This document shows, one piece after another, positions 20,258 to 33,067 of a DNA stretch of 64,000 bases. This DNA is from Brevundimonas sp. (GTDB lineage Bacteria > Pseudomonadota > Alphaproteobacteria > Caulobacterales > Caulobacteraceae). The stretch is from assembly GCF_029946145.1 (NCBI RefSeq), contig NZ_JAQSDY010000022.1:1-64000 (forward strand), read 5' to 3'. The position numbers were made by a program, and so were the translations under genes. Each line of letters opens with the position of its first letter. Position 1 is the stretch's first letter. The notes beneath the pieces were generated by a model, which was not told the origin of the DNA, did not search any database, and saw only the letters and a program-made list of their open reading frames with translations.

Positions 20258-21457
20258 CTACCGCCCCGGCCGCTGCGTCATCGCCGACGCCGGCGCCAGC
20301 TGCAGGCCCCGCGCGTCGAGCTCGGACGTCCAGCGCGCCACGGCCTCGACCGTGACCGGATAGCTGAAGCCCGTGCCCAGGGCCTGACCGCGGCCCTTGG
20401 CCAGGGCCTCCAGCGCGTTCAACTGGCCGACGATGGCGGCGGGGGTCTGCTGCTCGTCGATGACGCGGTTGGCGCTGGCGCGGGCCCAGGCGCCCGGGCG
20501 GCGGCTCATCGTGCCGTCGTCGAGGAAGGCCACACCGCGCTGACGCAGGATGCCGAGGAAGGCGTTCATGCCGGCCTCCGAGTTGGCGAACCGGTCGCCC
20601 ATATAGTTGGTGACGCCGAAATAGCCGGTGGCCCGGCCCAGCAGCCAGTTCATCTTGGACTGGAGGTCGGCGGGCTGGCCCGAGGCCAGCAGGGTGTAGG
20701 GGCCGGGATCATTGTCGGGATAGCCGGTGGGCTCCATCGGCATTTCCAGCATCACCTCATGGCCCTGGGCGCGGGCCAGGTCGATCCAGGTCTGCAGCCC
20801 CTCGGCATAGGGCACGAAGCTCAGGGTCACCTCGGCGGGCAGGCGTTCGATGGCGGCGCGGGTGGTGACGGCGTTCAGGCCCAGGCCGCCGACGATCAGG
20901 GCGACGCGCGGGCGGCCGTTCGAGCGGAAGGGACGGGCATAGGCCTGGGCCGGCACGCGGCCGTCGCTGGCGATGGTCGGCAGGGGGCCGTTGGGCCCAG
21001 GCTGGCTCAGCCCGGCGATGGGGGCGGCGGGCAGGGGCGAGGCCGCCACGCGCGGCGCCGTGACCGGGGCGCCGTTGCCCGAGACGGTGGCGCCGTTCGG
21101 CAGGGTGATGACCGCTTCGCCGGTCAGGGCGGGATCGACCACGCCGCCCTCGGCCGCCAGGTCCTGCCAGGAGCCATAGGCGCCCATGGAGAAGGCTTCG
21201 AGGCCGGTGGGAACCGGGGCGGCGACGGGAGCTTCGCGCTTCAGCGCCGCGCGGGCCGAAGGGGCTCCGGCGCGGGGATCTCCCAGCACGGTGATGAACA
21301 GGGCGGCGGCGCCCAGCAGCATCAGCCCGGCGCCGGCCACGGCGACCGGCGGCTTGCTGAGGAAACGGGTCACGGGCGCGAGGTTTTCGCGCATCGAGCG
21401 GCGAACCGGGGGAATTCCGGCGGTGGCGGCCAGGACGGATTGGCGTTTGGCGAACAT
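20258..21457 (-). CDS. divergent polysaccharide deacetylase-like protein
   Basis: About 399 residues. A cytoplasmic N terminus and one membrane anchor (about residues 38-58) precede a Pro/Ala-rich linker and a C-terminal domain of the divergent polysaccharide deacetylase family (YibQ-like): PRVALIVGGLGLN, LSFVPYAEGL, EVMLEMPMEPTGYPDNDPG, and FLDDGTMSR. The gene follows ctpA in the same direction, an arrangement seen with cell-wall genes in many proteobacteria. Substrate and activity are unproven. Confidence 0.85.
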   Translation of the reverse strand: MFAKRQSVLAATAGIPPVRRSMRENLAPVTRFLSKPPVAVAGAGLMLLGAAALFITVLGDPRAGAPSARAALKREAPVAAPVPTGLEAFSMGAYGSWQDLAAEGGVVDPALTGEAVITLPNGATVSGNGAPVTAPRVAASPLPAAPIAGLSQPGPNGPLPTIASDGRVPAQAYARPFRSNGRPRVALIVGGLGLNAVTTRAAIERLPAEVTLSFVPYAEGLQTWIDLARAQGHEVMLEMPMEPTGYPDNDPGPYTLLASGQPADLQSKMNWLLGRATGYFGVTNYMGDRFANSEAGMNAFLGILRQRGVAFLDDGTMSRRPGAWARASANRVIDEQQTPAAIVGQLNALEALAKGRGQALGTGFSYPVTVEAVARWTSELDARGLQLAPASAMTQRPGR

Positions 21458-21576
21458 GGGCAGACTGGACGCTTGATACGGGGGTCCGCGAAGCGGACTC
21501 CTTCAAGGACCACAGTGGCGGGCGTCGGTTAAGAAAGCCTAACGCGGTGTTAGGCATGGGACGCCCGCCCCTGGTG

Positions 21577-22944
21577 CTAGTTCTCCGGCGCGGGCTCCGG
21601 CTCCACCGCGGCCAGTGTGGCTCCGGGCTCGGACACCACGATGCCCTCGGGCGCCGCGGCCAGCTGGGTCAGGTTGCCGCCCGCGCGCAGCACGTCGAAG
21701 GCGCGCTCCAGCTGGTAGTCCTTATCCTCGTCATAGGTCTCGCCGGGCGCCTCGCGGGGCGTGTGCGGTCCCTTCCGCTCGGCCCCGATCGAGGAGTCCA
21801 GCGCCGTGGCGTAGGCCGCCTCGGAATAGATGAAGTTGGAACGCGACACGATCCGCGCCTCGGCCGCCGAGCGCGAGACCTCCAGATCCGGCTCGACGCC
21901 GATCTTCTGGATCGAGGCCCCTGACGGCGTGTAATAGCGCGCGGTGGTGATCGACAGCGCCCCGTCGGCGCCGCCGCGCAGCGGTATGACGGTCTGCACC
22001 GAGCCCTTGCCGAAGCTGGTCAGTCCGACCAGCGTGGCCCGTTGGTGATCCTTCAGCGCGCCGGCCACGATCTCCGAGGCCGAGGCGGATCCATAGTTGA
22101 TCAGCACCACCACCGGCAGGCCGCCGGTCTGGTCGCCCGGACGGGCGGAATAGCGCTGGATCTGGTCCGCCTTGCGCCCGCGCTGGCTGACGATCTCGCC
22201 GCGTTCCAGGAAGGCGTCGGACACGGCGATGGCCGCATCCAGCAGGCCGCCGCCATTGTTGCGCAGGTCCAGCACATAGCCCTTGATGGCGGGGTTCTCG
22301 GCCTTGAGCCGGGTGATGGTCTCGCTCAGCTCGCGGCCCGTGTTCTCGTTGAAGGTCGAGACGCGCAGATAGCCGAACTCGCCCTCGATCCGTCCGGTGA
22401 CGGATTCGATCTTGATCACCTCGCGGGTCAGGACGACCTCGTTGGGCTCCTCGCCGTCGCGCAGGAAGGTGACCTTGACCGAGGTGCCGACCGCGCCGCG
22501 CAGCTTCTCCGACACCTGACTGACCGTCAGGCCCGAGGCGTTCTGGCCGTCGATGGACGAGATGACGTCGCCGGCGTTGACCCCCGCGCGCGCCGCCGGC
22601 CCGCCGTCCATGGGCGAGATGACCTTCACCATCCCGGCCTCGGACTGGATGGTCAGGCCGACGCCCGAATAGGCGCCCGAGGTCCGCTCCTGCAGGTCGC
22701 CGTAACCGTCGGGCGGCAGATAGTTGGAGTGGGGATCGAGGGCCGTCATCATGCCCTGCAGCGCCGCCTCGATCAGCTTCTTGTCGTCGACCGGCACGAC
22801 ATAGGCCTGTTCGACGATGCCCAGCACGTCGCCGAACAGCCCCAGCATGCGAAAGGCTTCGTTGCGCGGGGTCTGGCCCGCGGCGGCGGCGCTCACGCCC
22901 ACCATGGTCACGGCGGCGGCGCCAATCAGAAGCAGTTTACGCAT
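21577..22944 (-). CDS. ctpA: carboxy-terminal processing protease, S41 family
   Basis: This periplasmic serine protease of 455 residues has a signal peptide ending near AAAAG, a PDZ domain (GVGLTIQSE... GDVISSIDG) and a peptidase domain with the catalytic serine in GSASASEI (residues about 285-292) and the lysine in SFGKGSVQT. The C-terminal about 80 residues are Pro/Glu-rich. Family members trim the C termini of envelope proteins, including murein hydrolases. An EnvC-like gene lies upstream in the same direction. Confidence 0.93.
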   Translation of the reverse strand: MRKLLLIGAAAVTMVGVSAAAAGQTPRNEAFRMLGLFGDVLGIVEQAYVVPVDDKKLIEAALQGMMTALDPHSNYLPPDGYGDLQERTSGAYSGVGLTIQSEAGMVKVISPMDGGPAARAGVNAGDVISSIDGQNASGLTVSQVSEKLRGAVGTSVKVTFLRDGEEPNEVVLTREVIKIESVTGRIEGEFGYLRVSTFNENTGRELSETITRLKAENPAIKGYVLDLRNNGGGLLDAAIAVSDAFLERGEIVSQRGRKADQIQRYSARPGDQTGGLPVVVLINYGSASASEIVAGALKDHQRATLVGLTSFGKGSVQTVIPLRGGADGALSITTARYYTPSGASIQKIGVEPDLEVSRSAAEARIVSRSNFIYSEAAYATALDSSIGAERKGPHTPREAPGETYDEDKDYQLERAFDVLRAGGNLTQLAAAPEGIVVSEPGATLAAVEPEPAPEN

Positions 22945-23086
22945 GGGTCTCTTTCAACGGTCAGGCGGCGGCCGCGAACGCGGCGTCTTCAACAGATACG
23001 GACCGGCGAGCGACCAAATCGTGGCCGACCGGCGATCCGCGGATAAAATCAGCGTCATCGCGGCTTGGGAAGCGGTTTCGCGGGAG

Positions 23087-24271
<1,185 letters not shown>

Positions 24272-24272
<1 letters not shown>

Positions 24273-24736
24273 CAGTCGCGATGATAGGGCGATCCGGCCA
24301 GGATGGTCACCGCGCGATACAGCTGTTCCGCCAGCATCGCCCGCGCCAGCGCATGCGGCCAGGTCTGGGGCCCGAAGGCCAGGGTCGACCCCGCGGCGGC
24401 GCGGACGCTGTCGTCCAGCCCGTCGGCCCCGCCGATGGCGAAGACCAGCCGCCGCTCGCCGCGGTCGCGCAGCAGGGCGATATGGTCGGCGAACGCCCGG
24501 CTGGAGAAGGTCCTGCCGCGCTCGTCGCAGGCGATCAGGTGCGCGCCCTCGGCCGCCTTCAGGATCAGCTCGGCCTCGGGCGCCTTGCCCGGCTTGCGCG
24601 GTTCCAGATCGACCAGTTCCAGCGGCCCGAGGCCCAGCGCCCGGCCGGCCAGGGTGGCCCGCTCGGCGTAGTCGGCCGCCAGCACGGCTTCGGGTCCCCG
24701 CCCCGGCTTGCCGATGGCGATGACGGCCAGCTTCAT
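24272..24736 (-). CDS. rlmH: 23S rRNA pseudouridine-1915 N3-methyltransferase
   Basis: RlmH is a SPOUT methyltransferase that modifies pseudouridine 1915 in helix 69 of 23S rRNA. The 154 residues show the SAM-binding knot FAIGGADG, the L-acidic-ERG segment (LIACDERG) and the conserved C-terminal YHR. Length is canonical. It sits between rsfS and the EnvC-like gene, the usual order in alphaproteobacteria. Confidence 0.95.
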
Positions 24737-24762
24737 GGGTTCAGGACTTGGGGATCAGGAGA

Positions 24763-25167
24763 TCAGGCGCGGGCGTCGACGCGGTGGCCGCTCTCGACCG
24801 ACCAGATCTTCTCGATGTTGTAGAAGGCGCGCACCTCGGGACGGAACAGGTGGACGATGACGTCCCCCGCATCCAGCAGCACCCAGTCGCAGTGCGGCAG
24901 GCCGGAAACCTTGACCTTGCCCAGGCCCTGTTCCTTCAGCGCGCGCTGAAGGTGGTCGGCCAGGGCGCCGACGTGACGGTGCGACCGCCCGGAGGCGATG
25001 ATCATGGTGTCGGCCATCGGGCTTTTGCCCCTCAGGTCGATGAGGACGATGTCCTGGGCCTTGTCGTCGTCGAGGCGCGACAGGATGGCCGTTTCCAGAG
25101 CGGTTGAGCCGACGGGAAGGGGAGCCTGCGGACCGTCTTCTGAGCGGATGGGTTCGAATTCGTCCAT
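24763..25167 (-). CDS. rsfS: ribosome silencing factor RsfS
   Basis: This 134-residue protein of the Iojap/RsfS family binds uL14 and blocks subunit joining when nutrients are scarce. The core DDDKAQDIVLIDLRGKS, the ASGRSHRHVGALAD segment and the WVLLDAGDVIVHLF motif are present. It lies between nadD and rlmH, an order conserved in many bacteria. Confidence 0.95.
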   Translation of the reverse strand: MDEFEPIRSEDGPQAPLPVGSTALETAILSRLDDDKAQDIVLIDLRGKSPMADTMIIASGRSHRHVGALADHLQRALKEQGLGKVKVSGLPHCDWVLLDAGDVIVHLFRPEVRAFYNIEKIWSVESGHRVDARA

Positions 25168-25264
25168 CTCGTGCGCCGTGTTGGAAACGGCGGCGTCTTG
25201 CGCATCGTGCGCGGGCGAGGGGGTCAGCGGAGGGCTCCGGGGAGATTACTAAAGGCGCAGCCTA

Positions 25265-25942
25265 TCACAAATGGGCGGCGGCGTCACGCGCGGCGCGAAG
25301 CGCGGTCGAGGAACGGGGATTAAGCGGCGCCGTCAGATACGTCCAGGCGGGCGCTTCCAGCCCGGGGACCAGTCGGGCGCGGGCGGCCGGAACGCGGGCC
25401 GAGGCGAACCGGGCGGCAGCGGGGGCGGTGCGGCTGTCCAGCTCGCTGCCGGGCCGGGCGATCACCGCCATGGGCATCATCCGCATGATGTCGGTCCAGC
25501 CGCGCCATCTGTGGAAGCCGGCCAGATTGTCGGATCCCATCAGCCAGACGAAGCGCACGCCCGGATGGCGCGCCGTCAGGGCGCGCAGGGTGTCGACCGT
25601 CCATTGCGTCCCGGCGCGGGTCTCGAAGTCCGAGACGACCATGGCCCGCCCGTCGGCCGCCAGCTTCGCCGCCGCCCGCGCCGAGGCCATGCGCTCGGCC
25701 AGGGGCGCGCTGTCGCGGGCGTCCTTCAGCGGGTTCTGCGGCGACACCAGCCAGACGACCCGGTCAAGCCCCAGCCGGCGCATCGCCGTCTCGGCCACAT
25801 GGGCATGGCCGTCGTGGGCGGGGTTGAAGGAGCCGCCGAACAGCCCGACCGCCATGCCGGGCTGCAGGTCCAGTCCGTCGCGCAGGGCGCCGGGGCGAGG
25901 CCCCTGGGCTTTTGGCGCGGAACCGGCGTGGAAGAAGGACAA
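25265..25942 (-). CDS. nadD: nicotinate-nucleotide adenylyltransferase
   Basis: NadD adenylates nicotinate mononucleotide in NAD synthesis. The nucleotide-binding GSFNPAHDGH motif and the downstream SPQNPLKD and WLMGSDNLAGFHRW motifs are intact. The listed start is a TTG at 25942; an ATG at 25855 would begin MAVGLFGGSF and remove 29 residues. Relatives in this order carry a similar N-terminal stretch, so I keep the longer form with reservation. Confidence 0.9.
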   Translation of the reverse strand: MSFFHAGSAPKAQGPRPGALRDGLDLQPGMAVGLFGGSFNPAHDGHAHVAETAMRRLGLDRVVWLVSPQNPLKDARDSAPLAERMASARAAAKLAADGRAMVVSDFETRAGTQWTVDTLRALTARHPGVRFVWLMGSDNLAGFHRWRGWTDIMRMMPMAVIARPGSELDSRTAPAAARFASARVPAARARLVPGLEAPAWTYLTAPLNPRSSTALRAARDAAAHL

Positions 25943-26011
25943 GGCGGCAGGGCTCGCGGGGCTTATGCTCAGGACGGAGCTAACACGCCGCCCTCGCAGT
26001 GTCGCCTGCGA

Positions 26012-27058
26012 TCAGTCGGCCGCGATATCCAGGGTCAGGTGCTCGGGAGCGAGCGCGCGCAGGAAATTCGCCGCGTCGAACATCTCGCCCGGCGCCAGGG
26101 CGCCGCGCTTCCCGACCCCGCCCGAAAGAATGCGCTGCACGGCCTCCACAATCAGGGGGGCCGTGACCGCATAGATGTCGCGGCCTGATGCTGTCGCCCG
26201 GCGGGTCCCGGCGCCCTTGCGCACGATGGCCTCCACCGCGAAGGTCTGGGCCGAGCGCCCGCTGTCGTCCGCCGGCACGGGCGGCGGCGTCCCGGCGTCG
26301 CGAAGGTCCCGCAACGGCGCGAGGTTCAGCCAGGTGTGGAGTTCGGCGACCCGCAGGTGCCGCGCGATCAGGATTGTCTCGCTGAAAGGCAGCTCGACCG
26401 CCTCCTGCACGCCGAACGGCGGCGAAAACACCCGGGACATTTCCGGCGCCGGCGCCGGCAAGGGCTCCAGCCGTCCCCCGGAGATGAACAGCCGCGGGGC
26501 GGTGTTTCGCTGGCCCGTGATCCGCGTACCGCGCGTCGGTCGCCAGCTGTCCAGCGCGATTCCGATCTCAATCCCGTCCGCCGAGGTCCAGTCGCCCATG
26601 GCGGCGGTGGCCAGCAGATCGGCCAATCCGCCGTAGAAGGCCATGGCGGGAACGAGGATCACGCCGACGTCCCCGGCCTGGCTGCCCAATCGTTCGAACA
26701 GCGCCCGGGCGCTGCCCTGTTCCGCCGAAACGTCCAGATAGGGGATGCGCGCCCGGATCGCCGCGGCCGCCAGCGGCTCTGCGGTGTCGAGGAAGGGGCC
26801 GGCGCAGTTGATGACCGCCGCGGCGCCGGCCAGGGCCCGGTCGAGCGACGCCGGGTCCTCCACCGTGGCGACCCTCGTCTCCACCGACCGCCGCGCGAAG
26901 CCGGACCCGGCCAGCCGCGCGGCGTCGCGACCGATGGCGATAGGCGCGAATCCTCGCCGCAGAAGCTCGGCGACGACGAACCGTCCGGTGTGTCCCGCCG
27001 CGCCGAAAACGGCGACGGCGGCGCCCGGGCCGGAGGGGGAGGTTACTCGATCGGGCAT
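26012..27058 (-). CDS. saccharopine-dehydrogenase-like NAD(P)-binding protein
   Basis: The 348-residue protein begins with a Rossmann fold (VAVFGAAGHTGRFV) followed by NCAGPFLDTAEPL and the YLDVSAEQ motif of the saccharopine dehydrogenase/trans-acting enoyl reductase group. No substrate can be named. It is divergent from a TetR regulator, and a perfect 11-base inverted operator lies between them, so it is probably the regulated target. Confidence 0.8.
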   Translation of the reverse strand: MPDRVTSPSGPGAAVAVFGAAGHTGRFVVAELLRRGFAPIAIGRDAARLAGSGFARRSVETRVATVEDPASLDRALAGAAAVINCAGPFLDTAEPLAAAAIRARIPYLDVSAEQGSARALFERLGSQAGDVGVILVPAMAFYGGLADLLATAAMGDWTSADGIEIGIALDSWRPTRGTRITGQRNTAPRLFISGGRLEPLPAPAPEMSRVFSPPFGVQEAVELPFSETILIARHLRVAELHTWLNLAPLRDLRDAGTPPPVPADDSGRSAQTFAVEAIVRKGAGTRRATASGRDIYAVTAPLIVEAVQRILSGGVGKRGALAPGEMFDAANFLRALAPEHLTLDIAAD

Positions 27059-27075
27059 GGGGGTGTATCCTGCGC

Positions 27076-27115
27076 TACAGACCTGTATGTTTCATGCACT
27101 ACGAACAGGTCTGTA
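27076..27115. promoter_or_regulatory. putative TetR operator, inverted repeat
   Basis: TACAGACCTGT at 27076-27086 and ACAGGTCTGTA at 27105-27115 are exact inverted repeats with an 18-base spacer. Each arm is itself nearly palindromic, so two dimers may bind. The site starts 18 bases from the ATG of the dehydrogenase-like gene and ends 48 bases before the ATG of the tetR-type gene, which suits control of both. Confidence 0.7.
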
Positions 27116-27162
27116 TCGAGTCAAGCGACGATATGGTAGGATGCCGGTCTGGAGATCAGGGA

Positions 27163-28871
<1,709 letters not shown>

Positions 28872-28935
28872 TTACAGGCGGGGCTTCGCCCCTCTCCCTC
28901 TGCGAGGGGACTGAGCGCACCGCCCGCCCCCTCAT

Positions 28936-29065
28936 CCGTGCATCCCCGCGAAGGCGGGGACCCAGGCTTTAACCCCACCGCCGATGTCAGACTGAGCGCC
29001 GGCCCGGCCAGCCAATCGCGTCGCAGATCAAACCCGGGTCCCCGCCTTCGCGGGGGATGCACGGA
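28936..29065. repeat. inverted intergenic repeat, CCCCGCGAAGGCGGGG type
   Basis: The left arm (about 28936-28966) contains GTGCATCCCCGCGAAGG and the right arm (about 29031-29064) its complement, CCTTCGCGGGGGATGCAC, each also able to form its own small hairpin. The spacer is about 65 bases. This is a common type of dispersed repeat in GC-rich alphaproteobacterial genomes. Confidence 0.8.
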
Positions 29066-29145
29066 ATTTTATGCGGCAATCCGTTCCCGGCCAGACGACT
29101 TCCCGCGCCTAACTCGCTGACTCCATTGGCCGCGTCTGAATAAGC

Positions 29146-29182
29146 AGCGTCATTTCGTAGCCGCGGGAACAGCCCGTGAGAC
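29146..29182 (+). repeat. dispersed 37-base repeat, copy A
   Basis: The sequence around ATTTCGTAGCCGCGGGAAC matches the reverse complement of 48849-48885 with about three mismatches over 37 bases. It is in the spacer between obgE and ald. Confidence 0.75.
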
Positions 29183-29352
29183 AATCCGGGTCCGACCTTC
29201 GTCTCCGGTCTTTGACAATCGAGTCCTCCATCGAACCGGTCGGTCAGGCGGACGCTTCGGACGGTGTTTTTCCGGGCAGACCCGGTGGACGGAGTAGACG
29301 CTATAGACGCTGTAGACTGTGTTTTTCCGCGCACTCGCCGCCCGTCGCCCAC

Positions 29353-29382
29353 GAAAAGGGCCCCGGCGTCGCCGCCGGGGCC
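29353..29382 (-). terminator. rho-independent terminator of ald
   Basis: Read on the minus strand, a perfect ten-base-pair stem GGCCCCGGCG/CGCCGGGGCC is followed by CTTTT. It lies about 48 bases downstream of the ald stop. Confidence 0.75.
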
Positions 29383-29429
29383 TCGGGTTCGTCGCCGCTT
29401 TCGGCCCTGTGCGGACCGGCCGTCCGAAA

Positions 29430-30548
<1,119 letters not shown>

Positions 30549-30664
30549 GACCGTTTCCTCTGCGAGATGGACGGGCGGTTCTTCGGCCGCTCCGCTTCGG
30601 GCGGCAATCTAGCGGCGGTTACGCCGCAGGTTCCTGTTCTTTTCGGCGACTGAACGCCATACAC

Positions 30665-30679
30665 TCGCAGAATCTGCGA
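30665..30679. promoter_or_regulatory. putative Lrp-family operator palindrome
   Basis: TCGCAGA-A-TCTGCGA is a perfect palindrome with a single central base, ending 12 bases before the start codon of the Lrp-type regulator and about 117 bases upstream of ald. Position and symmetry fit autoregulation plus control of ald. Confidence 0.65.
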
Positions 30680-30691
30680 ACGAGACCTGAA

Positions 30692-31168
30692 ATGAAGACT
30701 GTTTCCGCCGTCACCCTCGACGACACCGACCGGAAGATGCTCCGCGCCCTCCAGACCGACGGCCGCATGACCAACGCCGATCTGGCCCGGACGGTGAACC
30801 TGTCCGAGAGCGCCTGCCTGCGCCGGCTGCGGGCGCTGGAGGCGGCGGGAGTGATCAGCCGCTACGCCGCCATCATCAACGAACGCGCCGTGGGCCTTCC
30901 GATCAGCGTCTTCGTCACCGTGACCCTGTCGTCCCAGGCCGAGGCGTCCCTGACGGCCTTCGAGACGGCGATCGCGACGGTGCCCGAGGTGGTCGAATGC
31001 TATCTGATGACCGGCGGCTCGGACTATCTGCTGCGGCTGGTGGTGCGCGACGTCGACGATCTGGAACGCGTGCATTCCCACGAGTTGACGCGGATTCCGG
31101 GGGTCACGCGCGTCTCGTCCAGCGTGGCGATGCGAACGGTGGTGAAACGCGGGGCGCTGCCGGTCTAG
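30692..31168 (+). CDS. Lrp/AsnC family regulator
   Basis: The 158-residue protein has an N-terminal HTH (LDDTDRKMLRALQTDGRMTN through SACLRRLRALEAAGVI) and a C-terminal RAM ligand domain with VVECYLMTGGSDYLLRLVV. It is divergent from ald, so it is probably the alanine-responsive activator of that gene. Confidence 0.92.
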   Translation: MKTVSAVTLDDTDRKMLRALQTDGRMTNADLARTVNLSESACLRRLRALEAAGVISRYAAIINERAVGLPISVFVTVTLSSQAEASLTAFETAIATVPEVVECYLMTGGSDYLLRLVVRDVDDLERVHSHELTRIPGVTRVSSSVAMRTVVKRGALPV

Positions 31169-31201
31169 GATCGGTCGGAACCCACGCCCCGACCGGATCT
31201 C

Positions 31202-31900
31202 ATGCACCACAGCGCCTTCCAGACCTGCACCGCCGGCGACCGGATGGAGCGGCACCGCCACAGGGACGCCTACGCCGCCGTGGTGCTGGCCGGGGGCTAT
31301 GTCGAGGCCGGCGACCGGGGCCGGTTCCACGCCCGGCCGGGCCAGGTCCTGATCCACGGCTCCTGGGAATCGCACATGGACGCCTTTTCGGGCGCCGGGG
31401 CGCGGGTGCTGAATCTACCCCTGACGGCTGAGATCGGTTTCGGCGTCGGGGTGGTGGCTGACCCTGACGCGGTGGCGCGGGCGGCCGAGCGGGATCTCGC
31501 TGAGGCGGAAGCCCAGCTGCGCGGGACGATTCAGCCGCTGGACGCCGCCCTCGACGACTGGCCCGACGCCCTGGCCGAAGCGCTCCGGCGAGATCAGGGC
31601 CTCGCTCTCGAGGGCTGGGCCGAGGCCGCGGGGCTGACGCCGGCGACGGTCAGCCGGGGCTTCCGTCAGGCGTTTGGAACCAGTCCCCGCCGATACCGCG
31701 CCGAACAGCGCGCCCTCAAGGCGGCGGCCGCGATCCTGCGCCATGACGAGACCCTCGCCGCGCTCGCCGCCGGTCTGGGGTTCGTGGATCAGGCACACAT
31801 GACCCGGGCGGTGGCGGCCCTGACCGGGGCCGCCCCGGGTCGGTTGAGGTCAAGTCGGTACAATCCGGCCCGGACTCCTGCGGCTAGGCAGGTGGCATGA
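31202..31900 (+). CDS. AraC family transcriptional regulator
   Basis: The 232-residue protein has a cupin-like N-terminal sensor (HRHRDAYAAVVLAGGYVEAG, LIHGSWESH) and a C-terminal double HTH (LEGWAEAAGLTPATVSRGFR, FVDQAHMTRAV). Its TGA overlaps the ATG of the next gene (ATGA), which ties the two together. The inducer is unknown. Confidence 0.88.
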   Translation: MHHSAFQTCTAGDRMERHRHRDAYAAVVLAGGYVEAGDRGRFHARPGQVLIHGSWESHMDAFSGAGARVLNLPLTAEIGFGVGVVADPDAVARAAERDLAEAEAQLRGTIQPLDAALDDWPDALAEALRRDQGLALEGWAEAAGLTPATVSRGFRQAFGTSPRRYRAEQRALKAAAAILRHDETLAALAAGLGFVDQAHMTRAVAALTGAAPGRLRSSRYNPARTPAARQVA

Positions 31901-33063
31901 ACCGTCGCTCGCTGCTGCTCTCCGCCCTCGCCGCCCCGCTCGCCGCCGGCGTCGCCATTCCCGTCGTGGCGCAGGAGCGCCCGCCCATGCGCACCGTCTG
32001 GCGGGTGCACGGATCCGAGGGGCAGGACGCCATCGCCTTCCTGGGCCCCCTGTCGGGGCGGGAGCTCTACAGCCGCATCTACGCCGATGACGTGGCCCTG
32101 TTCGCGCCGCGACTGACCGAAGATGTGCGCGCCGCCGTCCCGGCCCTCTGGACGAAGGCCGAGGAGGACGGCGTGGGTCTGCTGTCGCCCAATCTGGCGC
32201 TGATCCTCTCCCACGCCGACAGCGACGCCACCCTCGACGACGTGCTGGCGGCGCTTGAAAATCCCGAGGCGACCATCCGCCCGACCCTTCAGGCGGGAAC
32301 CTACTGGAATGAGCACGACTGGACCTGGTTCGTCCGCGAGGCGCCCCGGATAAGGACCGTGTTCGCGGGCCTGAAGGCCGCCGGCTTCAGCCGGTTCCTG
32401 CAGGAGCGGGGCGGGGCGACGCTGGAGCAGGGGCTGCAACGGCTGCGCGGCGGCCTGGCGACCTATGACATCATCCGGGTCGAGGAAAAGCTGACGGGCC
32501 GGATCTTCGCGCCCGAGATCGATATCACCCTGCTGCAGTTCGTCAAACCGCACGGCATCAAGGTGCGGGGCCAGCGGTTCCTGCAGTCGTCCGACTATGA
32601 CGTGGCGACCACGGTGCGGATCGCGGCGCACGAGCTGCTGCATCCTCCGGTGCCCATGGACGGACCCGCGGCCCTGGCGGCGCTCGCCGTGCTGGAACAG
32701 GATCCGGTGATCCCCCGGATTGTCGCCGAACATGATCCGCGCTGGGGCTACACCACCCTTCCCGGGATGCTCAACGAGGACCTCTGCCAGGCGCTGGACC
32801 AGATGGTCAGCGAGGCGCTGGGCGTCGCGCGCAATCCGGCCGACCGCTGGCGCATGGCGGACGACGGCATCCACGTGATCGCGGCGGGCGTCTACGGCCT
32901 GCTGCGTCAGGATCGCTGGAACCGGGAGGGCGGCTCGATCGAGGCCTGGTTGGCGGATGCGGTTCAGCGCGGTCGGTTCGCCCCGGCCAATTTCCACGCG
33001 GTCGCGGCGGATGTGCTGGAGCGGCCCGTCGACCGGCTGTGGCCTTTGACGCCCGAAAGCTGA
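31897..33063 (+). CDS. exported protein with HELLH motif, putative zinc metallopeptidase
   Basis: About 388 residues. The start MNRRSLLLSALAAPLAAG is a signal peptide with two arginines, cut near VAQE, so the mature protein is likely periplasmic. HELLH at residues 245-249 is a zinc-peptidase motif; Glu294 in NEDLCQALDQM is a candidate third ligand of gluzincin type, 45 residues later. I do not recognise the family otherwise. It is translationally coupled to the AraC regulator upstream. Confidence 0.65.
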   Translation: MNRRSLLLSALAAPLAAGVAIPVVAQERPPMRTVWRVHGSEGQDAIAFLGPLSGRELYSRIYADDVALFAPRLTEDVRAAVPALWTKAEEDGVGLLSPNLALILSHADSDATLDDVLAALENPEATIRPTLQAGTYWNEHDWTWFVREAPRIRTVFAGLKAAGFSRFLQERGGATLEQGLQRLRGGLATYDIIRVEEKLTGRIFAPEIDITLLQFVKPHGIKVRGQRFLQSSDYDVATTVRIAAHELLHPPVPMDGPAALAALAVLEQDPVIPRIVAEHDPRWGYTTLPGMLNEDLCQALDQMVSEALGVARNPADRWRMADDGIHVIAAGVYGLLRQDRWNREGGSIEAWLADAVQRGRFAPANFHAVAADVLERPVDRLWPLTPES

Positions 33064-33067
33064 GCCG

